Below are positions 33,777-42,257 of a stretch of DNA of 64,000 nucleotides, one piece after another. Numbering within the stretch: the stretch's first letter is position 1; every line of letters begins with the position of its first letter. The position numbers and the translations under genes were made by a program. This DNA is from Roseiarcus sp963782255 (GTDB lineage Bacteria > Pseudomonadota > Alphaproteobacteria > Rhizobiales > Beijerinckiaceae), in assembly GCA_963782255.1 (NCBI GenBank), contig CAWAIS010000001.1:2046001-2110000 (forward strand), written 5' to 3'. The notes under the pieces were generated by a model. The model saw nothing but the letters and a program-made list of their open reading frames with translations. It made no database searches and was not told where the DNA came from.

Positions 33777-34782
33777 GGCTATGCACTTGACTCAAGTGGC
33801 CCAAGCTGTTGTGGTTCGGCCGTGGCTGATTATCCCCGCACGGTGCTGGAGTTTCGCGCTTGGTTCGTAGACGAAGCAGCGTGCCTTGACTATGTCGCGC
33901 GGCTGCGGTGGCCGGAAGGCTTCCGCTGTCCGATATGCGGCACGGCGGATCATTGGGTGACGGCGCGAGGCTTGCGTCACTGCCGTCGGTGCGACCGACA
34001 GACGTCGGCGACGGCGGGAAGCCTGTTCGCGGACACCCATTTGCCCTTGCGCGTGTGGTTCGAAGCGCTCTGGCACGTGACCAGCCAGAAAGGCGGGACC
34101 AGCGCTCTGGGCCTGCAGCGGGTGTTGGGGCTGGGGAGCTACCGCACGGCGTGGACATTGCTGCACAAATTGCGTCGGGCGATGGTTCGTCTCGGTCGTG
34201 AGCGGCTGCAAGGCATGGTCGAAGTCGACGAGATTTTCATCGGCGGCCCGAACCCGGGCAAGCGTGGGCGCGGAGCGCAAGGCAAGGTATTGGTGGTGGT
34301 CGCAGCCCAACAGGCGGCCAAGGGGATCGGTCGCATCCGGCTGGCGCGCGTGCCCGACGCTTCAGCCAAGAGCCTGGAGGCGGCGATCACCGCCTCGGTT
34401 GAGCCTGGCAGCCAAGTGCGCACGGACGACTGGAGGGGTTACAACGGACTCGACCGGCTGGGCTATCGCCGCGAAATCGCCCGCGCCAGCGCGGACGTGG
34501 GCGAAAACCTGTTGCCGCTGGCCAACCGCGTCGCGTCGCTGCTGAAGCGATGGCTGCTCGGGACGCACCAGGGAGCCGTCAGTGTCACACACATCGACTA
34601 TTACCTGGATGAGTACACCTTCCGCTTCAATCGCCGAACATCGGGATCGCGCGGACTGCTGTTCCTGAGGTTGATGCAGCAAGCCGTCGATCTCGGTCCG
34701 CTCCCCGCGAAAGAAATCCGAGGCGGCAGATCCCCTGTCCCCGGCACAACCAGTTGATCGAACTTGAGTCAAGTGCATAGCC
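33777..34782 (+). mobile_element. IS1595-family insertion sequence
   Basis: The element is bounded by perfect 21-base inverted repeats (33777-33797 and 34762-34782) that start GGCTATGCACTTGACTC. It holds one transposase gene. The 11-base sequence ATTGCAGAATA lies just outside both ends (33765-33775 and 34785-34795), one and two bases away from the repeats, so it probably marks the duplicated target. The element is about 1.0 kb and looks complete. Confidence 0.88.
33822..34757 (+). CDS. IS1595-family transposase
   Basis: The 311-residue product has an N-terminal zinc ribbon (CPICG and CRRC near residues 35-60) and the ISXO2-like DDE-type domain: VEVDEIFIGGPNPGKRGRG near residue 135 with the first Asp, RTDDWRGY near 200 and a late Asn/Glu region, HIDYYLDEYTFRFNRR. 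It catalyses transposition of the surrounding element. The frame is intact. ISXO2-type enzymes of the ISNwi1/ISPna2 groups match the length and layout. Confidence 0.92.
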   Translation: MADYPRTVLEFRAWFVDEAACLDYVARLRWPEGFRCPICGTADHWVTARGLRHCRRCDRQTSATAGSLFADTHLPLRVWFEALWHVTSQKGGTSALGLQRVLGLGSYRTAWTLLHKLRRAMVRLGRERLQGMVEVDEIFIGGPNPGKRGRGAQGKVLVVVAAQQAAKGIGRIRLARVPDASAKSLEAAITASVEPGSQVRTDDWRGYNGLDRLGYRREIARASADVGENLLPLANRVASLLKRWLLGTHQGAVSVTHIDYYLDEYTFRFNRRTSGSRGLLFLRLMQQAVDLGPLPAKEIRGGRSPVPGTTS

Positions 34783-34839
34783 ATATTGCAGAATACATGG
34801 AGGGAGGGCGTGCGACCTCGATGCCGCGGCGCGAGGCCG

Positions 34840-35062
34840 AGACACCCTGGGAGGTGGACGAGTCCGGTCCCAACGCCAAGCATCTGCCGAACGAGAGACG
34901 GCTGACGGTCCTCTCGCCGTACGCGACCGCCGCGACTCGCTTGCTCCTATTCACCGGCTGCAGGCTGCGCGAAAATTTTGCGTCTCAAATGTCCGGACGT
35001 CGATTTTGACCGGGGAATGCTTCATCTTGCGGACTCGAAGACAGGCAGGAAGAGCGTCGTCT
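34840..35062 (+). pseudogene. Internal fragment of a tyrosine integrase
   Basis: The sequence reads GPNAKHLPNERRLTVLSPYA, LLLFTGCRLRE and, after a frame change near 34975, DVDFDRGMLHLADSKTGRKS. These are the region around the first catalytic Arg and the following beta strands of a phage-type integrase. Both ends are missing. The left end lies next to the IS1595 element and the right end merges with a VOC-family fragment near 35060. Confidence 0.65.
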
Positions 35063-35366
35063 ACGGCGAGCTGTTTGGCTGGCCGCTCGAGCGCGGGCCT
35101 CGGCCGGACTACTGGCGCATCGACACCGGCGCTCGGCCGCCCCGCGCCCAGTCGGGGGCGCGCGCAGCTGGGTCCATTATGTCCACGTGGCGTCGCTTGA
35201 TGACGCCGTGGCCGACGCCGAGCGGCTCGGTGCGGTCGTGCTGCGGCCGAGGACGGCTGTGCCGCAGACGGCCTGGTATGCCGTCCTCGCCGACCCCGAG
35301 GGCAATATTTTTGCGATCTACCAAGAAGACCTCACCGCATTCGGGCCGCGGGAGACCGACACGTAA
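35063..35366 (+). pseudogene. VOC (glyoxalase) family fragment
   Basis: After the integrase piece the sequence reads YGELFGWPLERG and, in another frame, SWVHYVHVASLDDAVADAER, WYAVLADPEGNIFAIYQEDL, to a TAA at 35366. This is the latter two-thirds of a glyoxalase-fold protein, with a frame change near 35165. The N-terminus was lost at the junction. Confidence 0.65.
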
Positions 35367-35420
35367 CAGACGTAGGGACAGTGCTACGTTCCATTCTCTC
35401 AGTAACCCAAAGCCTCGTTC

Positions 35421-36185
35421 ATGTGCGCTGACCAACAAGCAAAACGGAAGACCCACGTGCCCACGGAGCGGACGCCGTTCGAGCGCGTTGCGCTGATCCT
35501 CCAGGGCGGAGGCGCGCTTGGCGCCTATCAGGCGGGCGTCTATCAGGCGCTGGCGGAGGCGAACCTGCATCCCGATTGTGTCGCCGGCATTTCGATCGGC
35601 GCGGTGAATGCGGCCCTGATCGCCGGCAATCCGCCGGAAAAGCGCGTCCAGCAATTGCGCGCATTCTGGGAAACCGTGAGCCAGCCCCCGTTCGGGGTCC
35701 CCACCGCCCTTGGCGCCGACATCCACGGCGAGTACATGCACACCGTCATCAATCAGTGGCGCTCGATGGGCGTCCTGCTCGGCGGCGCGCCCGGCTTCTT
35801 CACGCCGCGCATGCCGCCGCCTTTCCTCCATCCGCCCGGCAGCCGTGAGGCGGTCAGTTTCTACGATGTCGCCCCACTGAAGAGCACGCTCGAGCGCCTG
35901 GTGGATTTCGACTTCCTCAATGCTGGCGCGATGCGCTTCAGTGTCGGCGCGGTGAACGTCCGCACTGGCAATTTCGTCTACTTCGACAGCACCACGCATC
36001 AGATCCGTCCGGAACACGTGATGGCCAGCGGCTCTCTGCCGCCCGGGTTTCCGGCGACCGAGATCGAAGGCGAGCACTATTGGGATGGCGGCCTAGTGTC
36101 GAATACGCCGTTGCAGTGGGTGCTCGACAGCAGACCGCGTCAGAATTTCGCGAGATCAAGCTTGACAGGGCGCAGGACCAACTGA
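35421..36185 (+). CDS. Patatin-like phospholipase, C-terminally truncated
   Basis: The 254-residue product has the patatin core: ALILQGGGALGAYQAGVYQA near residue 25 (oxyanion loop), GISIGAVNAALI near 54 with the nucleophile Ser, and DGGLVSNTPLQW near 222 with the catalytic Asp. Full-length relatives of about 380 residues continue with a DUF3734 domain. Here the family sequence stops at about VLDSRPRQ and 13 unrelated residues follow. The catalytic dyad survives, so a residual lipase cannot be excluded. Confidence 0.75.
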   Translation: MCADQQAKRKTHVPTERTPFERVALILQGGGALGAYQAGVYQALAEANLHPDCVAGISIGAVNAALIAGNPPEKRVQQLRAFWETVSQPPFGVPTALGADIHGEYMHTVINQWRSMGVLLGGAPGFFTPRMPPPFLHPPGSREAVSFYDVAPLKSTLERLVDFDFLNAGAMRFSVGAVNVRTGNFVYFDSTTHQIRPEHVMASGSLPPGFPATEIEGEHYWDGGLVSNTPLQWVLDSRPRQNFARSSLTGRRTN

Positions 36186-36266
36186 GCGGCTGCGACAACA
36201 TAGCCGCGGCCGCTGCGCCGGAGTCGCCCCGCTCTCATCGAGTACGAATTGTGTTGGAGAGAAACG

Positions 36267-36491
36267 ATGCGCATGAATAGACGTGAGCTTGCGACCGGAG
36301 CCCTGAGCCTCGCGGCTGGGACAGCCCTAAGCTCCTTCGCGGCGGCAGAGGACGGCTTCGTGCCCTTCGAGGGGATCGAGGAGTTCGCCGTCGCGACCGA
36401 CGCCTACATCTACGGCTATCCGCTATTACGCGGTCGGCAATCACCGAATCGAGTTGAGCGTCAGCATTGGAAAGGTGGAGCATCGGCATGA
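36267..36491 (+). pseudogene. N-terminal stub of a DUF1254 exported protein
   Basis: GGAGA precedes ATG 36267. The sequence opens MRMNRRELATGALSLAAGTA, a signal peptide, and reaches the DUF1254 hallmark DAYIYGYPL. Directly after it the family similarity ends and about 20 unrelated residues precede a stop. Over 300 residues are missing. Confidence 0.6.
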
Positions 36492-37284
36492 GTGTGTTCA
36501 AGACCGCCGCGTTGATAATTCTGTTATGCGCCGCCTCGGCACACGCGCCGCCGGCATCGGCGCAGCAGGACGCTAAGCCGCCTGCGAATCCGCCCGCCGG
36601 GGCCGCGGCGCCCCGGCCATCGAACCCAAGGCCATCGAACTCCTCGATGCGATGAGCGCGAAACTGGACGCGGCGAAGAGCATGTCGTTTTCGGTCAGGA
36701 CCGCCTTCGAGGAGCCGGCGCGAAACGGCCAGCCGCTGTTCTACATGGTTCAGGCGTCCGTCTCCGTGGAGCGCCCGGACAAAATGAAGATCGTCACCTC
36801 TGGCGACGGGCCGCCGTCCGAGTTTCTCTATGACGGCAAGACGATCATGGAGTACCTGCCGACCCAAAATATGGTCGCAGAGACAGGGGCGCCGCCCGAG
36901 CTTGGAGCGATGCTCGATGACGTCTACGAAAAGTATGGATTCTACTTCCCGTTCATTCACTACCTTGTCGATCAATCGCACGAGAAAATGATCGACGGGC
37001 TCACGTCGGCTTTTGTCATAGGCCAGTCCAAGCTCGTCGGCGGCACAACGACCGATATGGTCGCCATCGCCAACGACCACGTCCAGGTTCAGATCTGGAT
37101 CGGGTCCGACGATAAATTGCCGAGACAGCTGTGGCTGACATTCACCCACGCGCCGCAGAAGCCGCTGAGGATGACCGAATTTTCGGATTGGAAGCTCGGT
37201 CAGCCGATCGACATAACGCCGCCCAATACGCAAAGCGCAGAGAAGATCGACTTTGCTCGCCCCGACGCCGCCGCGGCCAAGTAA
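36488..37284 (+). pseudogene. DUF2092 periplasmic protein, one frameshift
   Basis: ATG 36488 opens a signal peptide (TAALIILLCAASAHAPPASA) and a Pro-rich linker. At a run of four C near 36610 the frame shifts by one missing base. The second frame reads AIELLDAMSAKLDAAKSMSF, then VSVERPDKMKIVTSGDG, FLYDGKTIMEYLPTQN and ends KLGQPIDITPPNTQSAEKID. This is a DUF2092 protein with a lipoprotein-carrier-like beta fold. The part from 36652 on is a complete open frame of 210 residues and may be annotated alone. Confidence 0.75.
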
Positions 37285-37310
37285 CAATAGAACCGATTGA
37301 GGGCAATGAG

Positions 37311-37821
37311 ATGAAAAGCTCAACAATACTGGGGTTCGCCATGCTGGCCGCGCTTCTGGCGACGGCGCCGGAAGAAGCGCTGTCTCGCGGCGGTGGCGGC
37401 GGAGGCGGAGGCGGACATTTCGGCGGGGATTTCGGCGGCGGGGATCGCGGCTACTCAGGCGGCGATGACTCGTGGCACGGAGGCGGCGTCGACGCCTCGG
37501 GGGAACCTGGCACAAGACGGTTATCATGCCGACGCCTACTATAGCGGCTATGGCGGCGCCGCCGCCGTCAACCACTACTATGCCAATGGCTGCTACAACT
37601 GCGGAGGCGCGGCTTGGGCCTCGGCCACGGCCATGGCGACGGGCGCCGCCGTGGCGACGGGCTACGCGATCGGAACGACCGTGGTGACGCCGCCGGCGAG
37701 TTCGGAGTGCCAGCATGAGACGGTCGTGGGGGTCCACTACTACGTCTGCGGCACGACGTGGTTCCGGCCCTACGCCGGCAACAACGGGCTCTACTACAAA
37801 GTCGTGTCCGCTCCGCGGTAG
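37311..37821 (+). pseudogene. Gly-rich exported protein, one frameshift
   Basis: ATG 37311 follows GGGCAATGAG and opens a signal peptide (ILGFAMLAALLATAPEEA), then a Gly-rich stretch (GGGGGHFGGDFGGGDRGYSG). One extra G in a run near 37500 moves the frame. The next frame reads GYHADAYYSGYGGAAAVNHY, then CQHETVVGVHYYVCGTTWFR to a TAG at 37821. DUF2092 genes are often followed by such a protein. The joined product has about 169 residues. Confidence 0.65.
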
Positions 37822-37871
37822 CTTGCGCGCCGATCTCGCTCAACGCGCAGCTCGTTTCGAAGAGTAAGTAT

Positions 37872-37890
37872 CCCCCGGCAAAGCCGGGGG
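37872..37890 (+). terminator. GC-rich hairpin after the Gly-rich gene
   Basis: CCCCCGGC-AAA-GCCGGGGG forms a perfect 8-base stem 50 bases after the stop codon, followed by CTTTAAG. The T run is short, so termination is likely but not certain. Confidence 0.5.
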
Positions 37891-38144
37891 CTTTAAGATA
37901 TACTGGCTCGTTCCCGCCGCCTAATGCCATTCGAAACGTTCGACCAGGCGTCCAACGACGGCTCTTCGCCCGCGACGGACTTGATGCTCGCCGGCTATGC
38001 GCCTCGGCGCTCTCGATGATGCGGTCAAGGTAGACAAACCACTCGGCAGCGTCCCCTGTGGTCACTCAGTGGTCACTTCGCTCATTCTTGAGCAATCGTC
38101 CCTCACCGGCTCACTCGAATTACGGTGGTTTTCAAGGAGTTAAA

Positions 38145-38222
38145 TGGTCGGAGTGGCGGGATTCGAACCCACGACCCCTAGTCCCCCAGACTAGTGCGCT
38201 AACCGGGCTGCGCTACACTCCG
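38145..38222 (-). tRNA. tRNA-Pro (anticodon GGG)
   Basis: Read on the minus strand, the sequence folds as a cloverleaf: acceptor CGGAGTG pairing with CACTCCG, anticodon loop CTGGGGGAC giving anticodon GGG for codon CCC, T arm with GGTTCGAATCC, and an encoded CCA end at 38147-38145. The 3' end faces the mosaic region to the left, the usual side for island integration at a tRNA gene. Confidence 0.95.
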
Positions 38223-38289
38223 ACGGCGACCTTTATAGGCAGGCGCGAGACTCATGGCAATGCGCGCCGCCGCGCACCTCTTGGAACGA

Positions 38290-38796
38290 TCATCCCGCTC
38301 GAGAGCGGGCCTGGACGAGGATTCGCTCGGCCTGGCGAATGTTCGCGAGCGCCTCCTGCAGCTCGGCCCGTTCGTCGGCCGTCAGTCTCTGCACGGAGCG
38401 CCTGGGGTTCGGAGCCGCAGCGTGTGGGTGTTCAACCTCGTCACGCGAGGCTCCGGCCGCCGCGGGGACTTGGTTCGCTTCGTCCAGCGACGCAGACGAT
38501 TGCGCAGCCTCGAAGAGCGGCCGCGGCTCGAATGCGCCGTTGGCCAGCGCCTGAGCGCCCTGCTCCTTGAACAGCTTCTGCACGCCTTTGATCGTGTAGC
38601 CCTCGTCGTACAAGAGGCGCTTGATCACGCGCAGCCGCACGACGTCGTCCGGGCGGTAGTAGCGTCGGCCTCCCGCCCGTTTCAGCGGCCGAATCTGGGG
38701 AAAGCGCGTCTCCCAGAAACGCAGCACATGCTGCGGCAGGTCCATTGCGTCCGCGACCTCGCGGATCGTTCGAAAGGCTTCGGGGCTCTTCTCCAT
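38290..38796 (-). CDS. MerR-family transcriptional regulator
   Basis: The 168-residue product has a MerR winged helix: FRTIREVADAMDLPQHVLRF, WETRFPQIRPLKRAGGRRYY with the wing tyrosines, and DVVRLRVIKRLLYDEGYTIK. The C-terminal part is a short helix pair without metal-binding cysteines, so it is not a metal sensor of the classic type. It lies downstream of ihfA, a pairing conserved in Alphaproteobacteria. Its targets are unknown. Confidence 0.9.
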   Translation of the reverse strand: MEKSPEAFRTIREVADAMDLPQHVLRFWETRFPQIRPLKRAGGRRYYRPDDVVRLRVIKRLLYDEGYTIKGVQKLFKEQGAQALANGAFEPRPLFEAAQSSASLDEANQVPAAAGASRDEVEHPHAAAPNPRRSVQRLTADERAELQEALANIRQAERILVQARSRAG

Positions 38797-38910
38797 CTCG
38801 TCCGCTCGCCGACGCGTTTGCCGTGCAAGGGAGAATCAGGCTCGGTCCCTCGCCTTATGCCCCACTATCGGCCGAACGGCGCGAGAAGGCCAGATGCGCG
38901 CGACGAAACC

Positions 38911-39252
38911 CTAGTCGTCCTTGGCGGCGGCGCTGTCGTGCCCGTTGATCTTGGCCTTCAGAACGTTGGACGGCTTGAAGACCATCACGCGGCGCGGCAG
39001 GATGGGCACCTCGACGCCAGTTTTCGGATTGCGGCCGATGCGCTTTCCCTTTGACCGGACCACGAACGAGCCGAAGCCGGAAAGCTTCACCGTCTCTCCG
39101 CGCGCGGCCGCATCGCAGATTTCGTCGAGAACCGACTGAACCAGTTCCGCCAACTCGGTCCGCGACAATCCCACGCGCTGATAGACAACCTCGGAAAGGT
39201 CGGCGCGCGTCACGGTCTTGCCCGGTTCGCGCCCAGTTCTTGCGTTCGGCAT
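38911..39252 (-). CDS. ihfA: Integration host factor subunit alpha
   Basis: The 113-residue product has the IHF/HU fold: VTRADLSEVVYQRVGLSRTE, DAAARGETVKLSGFGSFVVR, then the DNA-clamping arm GRNPKTGVEVPILPRRVMVF with the intercalating proline. It bends DNA as a heterodimer with IHF-beta. ATG 39252 is chosen with GAGG 8 bases upstream; an ATG at 39279 would add 9 residues. The plsX-fabH genes that often precede ihfA in relatives are not upstream here. Confidence 0.93.
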   Translation of the reverse strand: MPNARTGREPGKTVTRADLSEVVYQRVGLSRTELAELVQSVLDEICDAAARGETVKLSGFGSFVVRSKGKRIGRNPKTGVEVPILPRRVMVFKPSNVLKAKINGHDSAAAKDD

Positions 39253-39499
39253 TTCGAGCCTCGAAACGATGGCGCCCATGGCACGCCAGCCCTCATCCCT
39301 AACGTCGGGCGCGTTCGCGCTCCGACGCCTTTCTCACCGCCGTTTTGGACTTTATTTTCAAGTCCGGCAAGCCCATAAGCGCCCCTCGATCATGCGGCAA
39401 ACGGATCGCTTTCACCAAGACTTATGACGCGCGACGCCGCAAAAGCGGCTTATATGCGCCGCCTTCCGCCAGCCTAACAAATGAGACAAGGAGAGTCGA

Positions 39500-40270
39500 T
39501 TGAACCCGCCCGAAATTGAGGCGCCGGAGCGCATCGTTCTCGTAACCGGCGCCTCGCGCGGCATCGGCCGGGCGGTCGCGCTCGCATTTGCAAAGGCGAA
39601 TGCGCATGTCGTCGCGCTCGCTCGCACGCAAGGGGCGCTCGAGGAGCTGGACGACGAAATCCGCGCGCTTCGCCCCGACGCCGAAAGCCCCGCGACGCTC
39701 GTGCCCCTGGACCTCCGCGACCATGCCGCGATCGACCGGCTGGGTGAGGCGCTCTATCAGCGCTGGGGCCGCCTCGACGCGTTCGTCGGCAACGCGGCGG
39801 TCCTTGGCGTTCTCTCGCCGCTGCACCATGTCGACCCGAAGGAATGGGACAATGTGATGACAATCAACGTCACCGCCAACTGGCGTCTCATCCGCTCGCT
39901 CGATCCGCTGCTGCGCCGCTCAGCGGCTGGACGCGCGGCGTTCATCACGTCCGGCGTGGCCAGCCGGGCGGATATGCGCGCCTATTGGGGCCCTTACGCA
40001 ACATCGAAGGCCGCACTCGACGCGATCGCCCGCACCTACGCCGCAGAAACGCGCAATACGTCAAATGTTCGCGTCATGCTGGTCAATCCCGGCGCGATGC
40101 GAACGATGATGCGCGCCAAGGCGATGCCCGGCGAAGATCCAATGACGCTCCGCATCCCCGACGAGGTCGCGCCCAAGATCGTCGAGATCTGTTCGCCCGA
40201 GTGGACCGAAACCGGCAAATTGTACGACTTTCCCTCAGGTCGGCTGCTGAGCTTCCGCGCCCCGGACTAG
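39500..40270 (+). CDS. Short-chain dehydrogenase/reductase
   Basis: The 256-residue product has the SDR signatures VLVTGASRGIGRAVALAFA near residue 14, NAAVLG near 99 and the catalytic Ser and Y-x-x-x-K (ITSGVASRADM and YATSKAAL, about 152-174). A TTG at 39500 follows AAGGAGA by 6 bases and is the only start that fits. It diverges from ihfA. The substrate is not predictable. Confidence 0.87.
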   Translation: MNPPEIEAPERIVLVTGASRGIGRAVALAFAKANAHVVALARTQGALEELDDEIRALRPDAESPATLVPLDLRDHAAIDRLGEALYQRWGRLDAFVGNAAVLGVLSPLHHVDPKEWDNVMTINVTANWRLIRSLDPLLRRSAAGRAAFITSGVASRADMRAYWGPYATSKAALDAIARTYAAETRNTSNVRVMLVNPGAMRTMMRAKAMPGEDPMTLRIPDEVAPKIVEICSPEWTETGKLYDFPSGRLLSFRAPD

Positions 40271-40432
40271 CCGCAACAAGGCCAGCCTCGACGCTTGTCG
40301 GGACGCCGCCCCGCGGCGGTTCGTCCTGACGTTCAGAAGCTTCCGCTCTGCCAATCCCTGTTTTCACAGAAATTGGAACCAGCCTGAAGGCGAGACGTTA
40401 GAGGCGCAAATTCCCAGCGAGGAGAGCGCCCG

Positions 40433-41800
40433 ATGGCCAGAGAGCCCGAAAAATCCGGACGAGAATCTGCCAAGCCAAAGACGGAAGACGAAGCCGGTTC
40501 AACTGGATCGCCCAGCGGATCGAAGGGAGGCGCCGCCTCGAGAGGCGCAGCCAAGAGCGCTGGGCAGGAAGCCGCCTCACAGGAAGGAGCCTCGAAGCAG
40601 TCTGTGGCCGAATTCCAAGGCGCTCGTCACCGGGAGCTCCAGGACGCTTTGGCCAAGCGCTCGGAGGAGAATGCCGACGCCCCCGCGATCGTGGAGGAGT
40701 TCGCCGCGGTTTGGCTGCCATACCACCTGGTTGAATCCGAGATCCTGGCGCCTGCGCTCGAGGACTCCGGAGCTGACCAAGGCAAAACGGCGGCCGTCAA
40801 GATCCGAAAGGACATTGTCAACCTGCTGCTCGCCGATCTGCTCGAGACGGGGGCCGCTGAGTTCGCGGAGCCGAGGCTGGACGCGTTGTCGGACGCCCTC
40901 GACGCCCTTGTCGGCGCCTCGAACGCGGGGCTGGAGAGCCTGTCGGGTGAATCCGAACGAATGTCCGCGTTGGGCTCGCAAATGAGCGCCCGCTACGAGC
41001 GCATCAAAAGGCGGTTCTCGAATCTGGATGAAAGCATCGGAGAGGCCATGGACATGCTGGCGCCGCGTAGCCTCTCTGTCTCCTCAAGACGCCAGCGGAT
41101 ACGAGGAAGGGAGAATGTAATGGCAAGGTACTCCAATATGCGCGAACGCGATGAGCAGGGCCGGTTCATGCCGGACGACGACCGTGAATATTCGCGGGGT
41201 GGCGGCTACCGCGGCGGCCAGGAGCGCGACGAAGCCGGACGTTTCATGAGCGAAGGCGGCCGGCGTCCCCGGAGCCGCTACGAAGACGAGTATGAAGGCG
41301 GGCGGCGGTCGATGAGCCGGGGACGCGACTACGATGAAGACGAACGCTACAGCCGCCGCGGCGAAGGCCGCGGGCGCGGCGGTTGGTTCGGCGATCCGGA
41401 AGGCCATTCCGAGGCGTCCCGTAGGGGTTGGGAAAGGTCCGACCACGGCGAAAGCGGCTGGTTCGGCGATCCGGAAGGCCATTCCGAGGCTTCGCGGCGC
41501 GGTTGGCGGAGCGGCCAGCACGGCGAAAGCGGCTGGTACGGCGATCCGGAGGGTCACTCCGAGGCCGCGCGGCGCGGCTGGGAACACGGGCACGAAGGCA
41601 ACTACCGCTCGCGCTCGTCACGTTACGATGACGAAGACGACCGCCGCGGCGCTTACGAGAGCCGGCGGAGCAGCCGTTACGAGGACGAGAACGACGACCG
41701 CGGATATCGTGGACGCAGCCGCAGCGGCCATGGCGGCTGGTCGGGCGATCCCGAGGGCCATTCCGAGGCCGCGCGGAGGGGGTGGGAGCGCCGCGGCTGA
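40433..41800 (+). CDS. Hemerythrin-like domain joined to KGG-type repeat protein
   Basis: The 455-residue frame has two parts. Residues 1-220 begin with a Ser/Ala/Gly-rich tail and then a helical hemerythrin-like domain (HRELQDALAKRSEE, LPYHLVESEILAPALEDSG). Residues 230-455 are charged and Gly-rich, with GRFMPDDDREYS and GRFMSEGG and four copies of a GDPEGHSEASRRGW unit (41388 onward), like KGG/YciG stress proteins. ATG 41120 inside the frame has AAGGGAG just upstream and opens MARYSNMRERDEQGRFM, so the second half may be a separate protein. A strong terminator follows. Neighbours (DUF2795, YciE-like) match an E. coli yciGFE-type stress set. Confidence 0.7.
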   Translation: MAREPEKSGRESAKPKTEDEAGSTGSPSGSKGGAASRGAAKSAGQEAASQEGASKQSVAEFQGARHRELQDALAKRSEENADAPAIVEEFAAVWLPYHLVESEILAPALEDSGADQGKTAAVKIRKDIVNLLLADLLETGAAEFAEPRLDALSDALDALVGASNAGLESLSGESERMSALGSQMSARYERIKRRFSNLDESIGEAMDMLAPRSLSVSSRRQRIRGRENVMARYSNMRERDEQGRFMPDDDREYSRGGGYRGGQERDEAGRFMSEGGRRPRSRYEDEYEGGRRSMSRGRDYDEDERYSRRGEGRGRGGWFGDPEGHSEASRRGWERSDHGESGWFGDPEGHSEASRRGWRSGQHGESGWYGDPEGHSEAARRGWEHGHEGNYRSRSSRYDDEDDRRGAYESRRSSRYEDENDDRGYRGRSRSGHGGWSGDPEGHSEAARRGWERRG

Positions 41801-41820
41801 CCATGGGCGTTCGGCATTGA

Positions 41821-41860
41821 AGAGACGGAGGGGCCGATTGGGTCGCTCCGTCTCTTTTTT
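41821..41860 (+). terminator. Rho-independent terminator
   Basis: AGAGACGGAG (41821-41830) pairs with CTCCGTCTCT (41846-41855), followed by six T. It ends the hemerythrin/KGG transcript. Confidence 0.9.
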
Positions 41861-41997
41861 GCGCCGGCGCTAAGGGTCATGCTACCTGCGACGAGGGGAA
41901 GCTCCATTCCGAACGCAGAAGCTCAGACTTTTCCCTTTTTTGAAGACGAAGAGAGGAAGTCATCACCAGAGGTCTCGGCGGGCATTCGCCCGCCAAC

Positions 41998-42189
41998 GTG
42001 AGTCATCACCTGAAGGGCGTCGCGTTTCCCGCCCACAAGCGCGATCTCGTGCGTCAAGCCAGAGACAACGGCGCCGACAACGATGTGCTCGAAGTCATCG
42101 AGGCCATGCCGGAGGCGGAGTTCGAGAGCATGGCCGATGTGATGAAGGCCTACGGCGATGCGGACCACCCGGAACGCCACGTGCGCTGA
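41998..42189 (+). CDS. DUF2795-family small protein
   Basis: From GTG 41998 the product is 63 residues (VSHHLKGVAFPAHKRDLVRQ, ARDNGADNDVLEVIEAMPEA, then ESMADVMKAY), a DUF2795 helical domain. Family members usually begin about 12 residues earlier with TRGLGGHSPAN, and that sequence is present in frame from 41965, preceded by ATC at 41962 where ATG is expected and by GAGAGGAAG. The real start may be this ATC, or a G-to-C change or sequence error there. It belongs to the stress cluster around it. Confidence 0.75.
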   Translation: MSHHLKGVAFPAHKRDLVRQARDNGADNDVLEVIEAMPEAEFESMADVMKAYGDADHPERHVR

Positions 42190-42212
42190 GCCCACGCCAA
42201 GCGCAAGAAGCA

Positions 42213-42246
42213 AAGGGGCGGCCCGCTGGCCGCTCCTTCTTTTTTG
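42213..42246. terminator. Terminator between convergent genes
   Basis: AAGGGGCGGCC pairs with GGCCGCTCCTT around CGCT, followed by CTTTTTT on the plus strand. It ends the DUF2795 transcript; the A-rich left side could also stop the minus-strand transcript. Confidence 0.8.
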
Positions 42247-42257
42247 GCAGAACTTGG

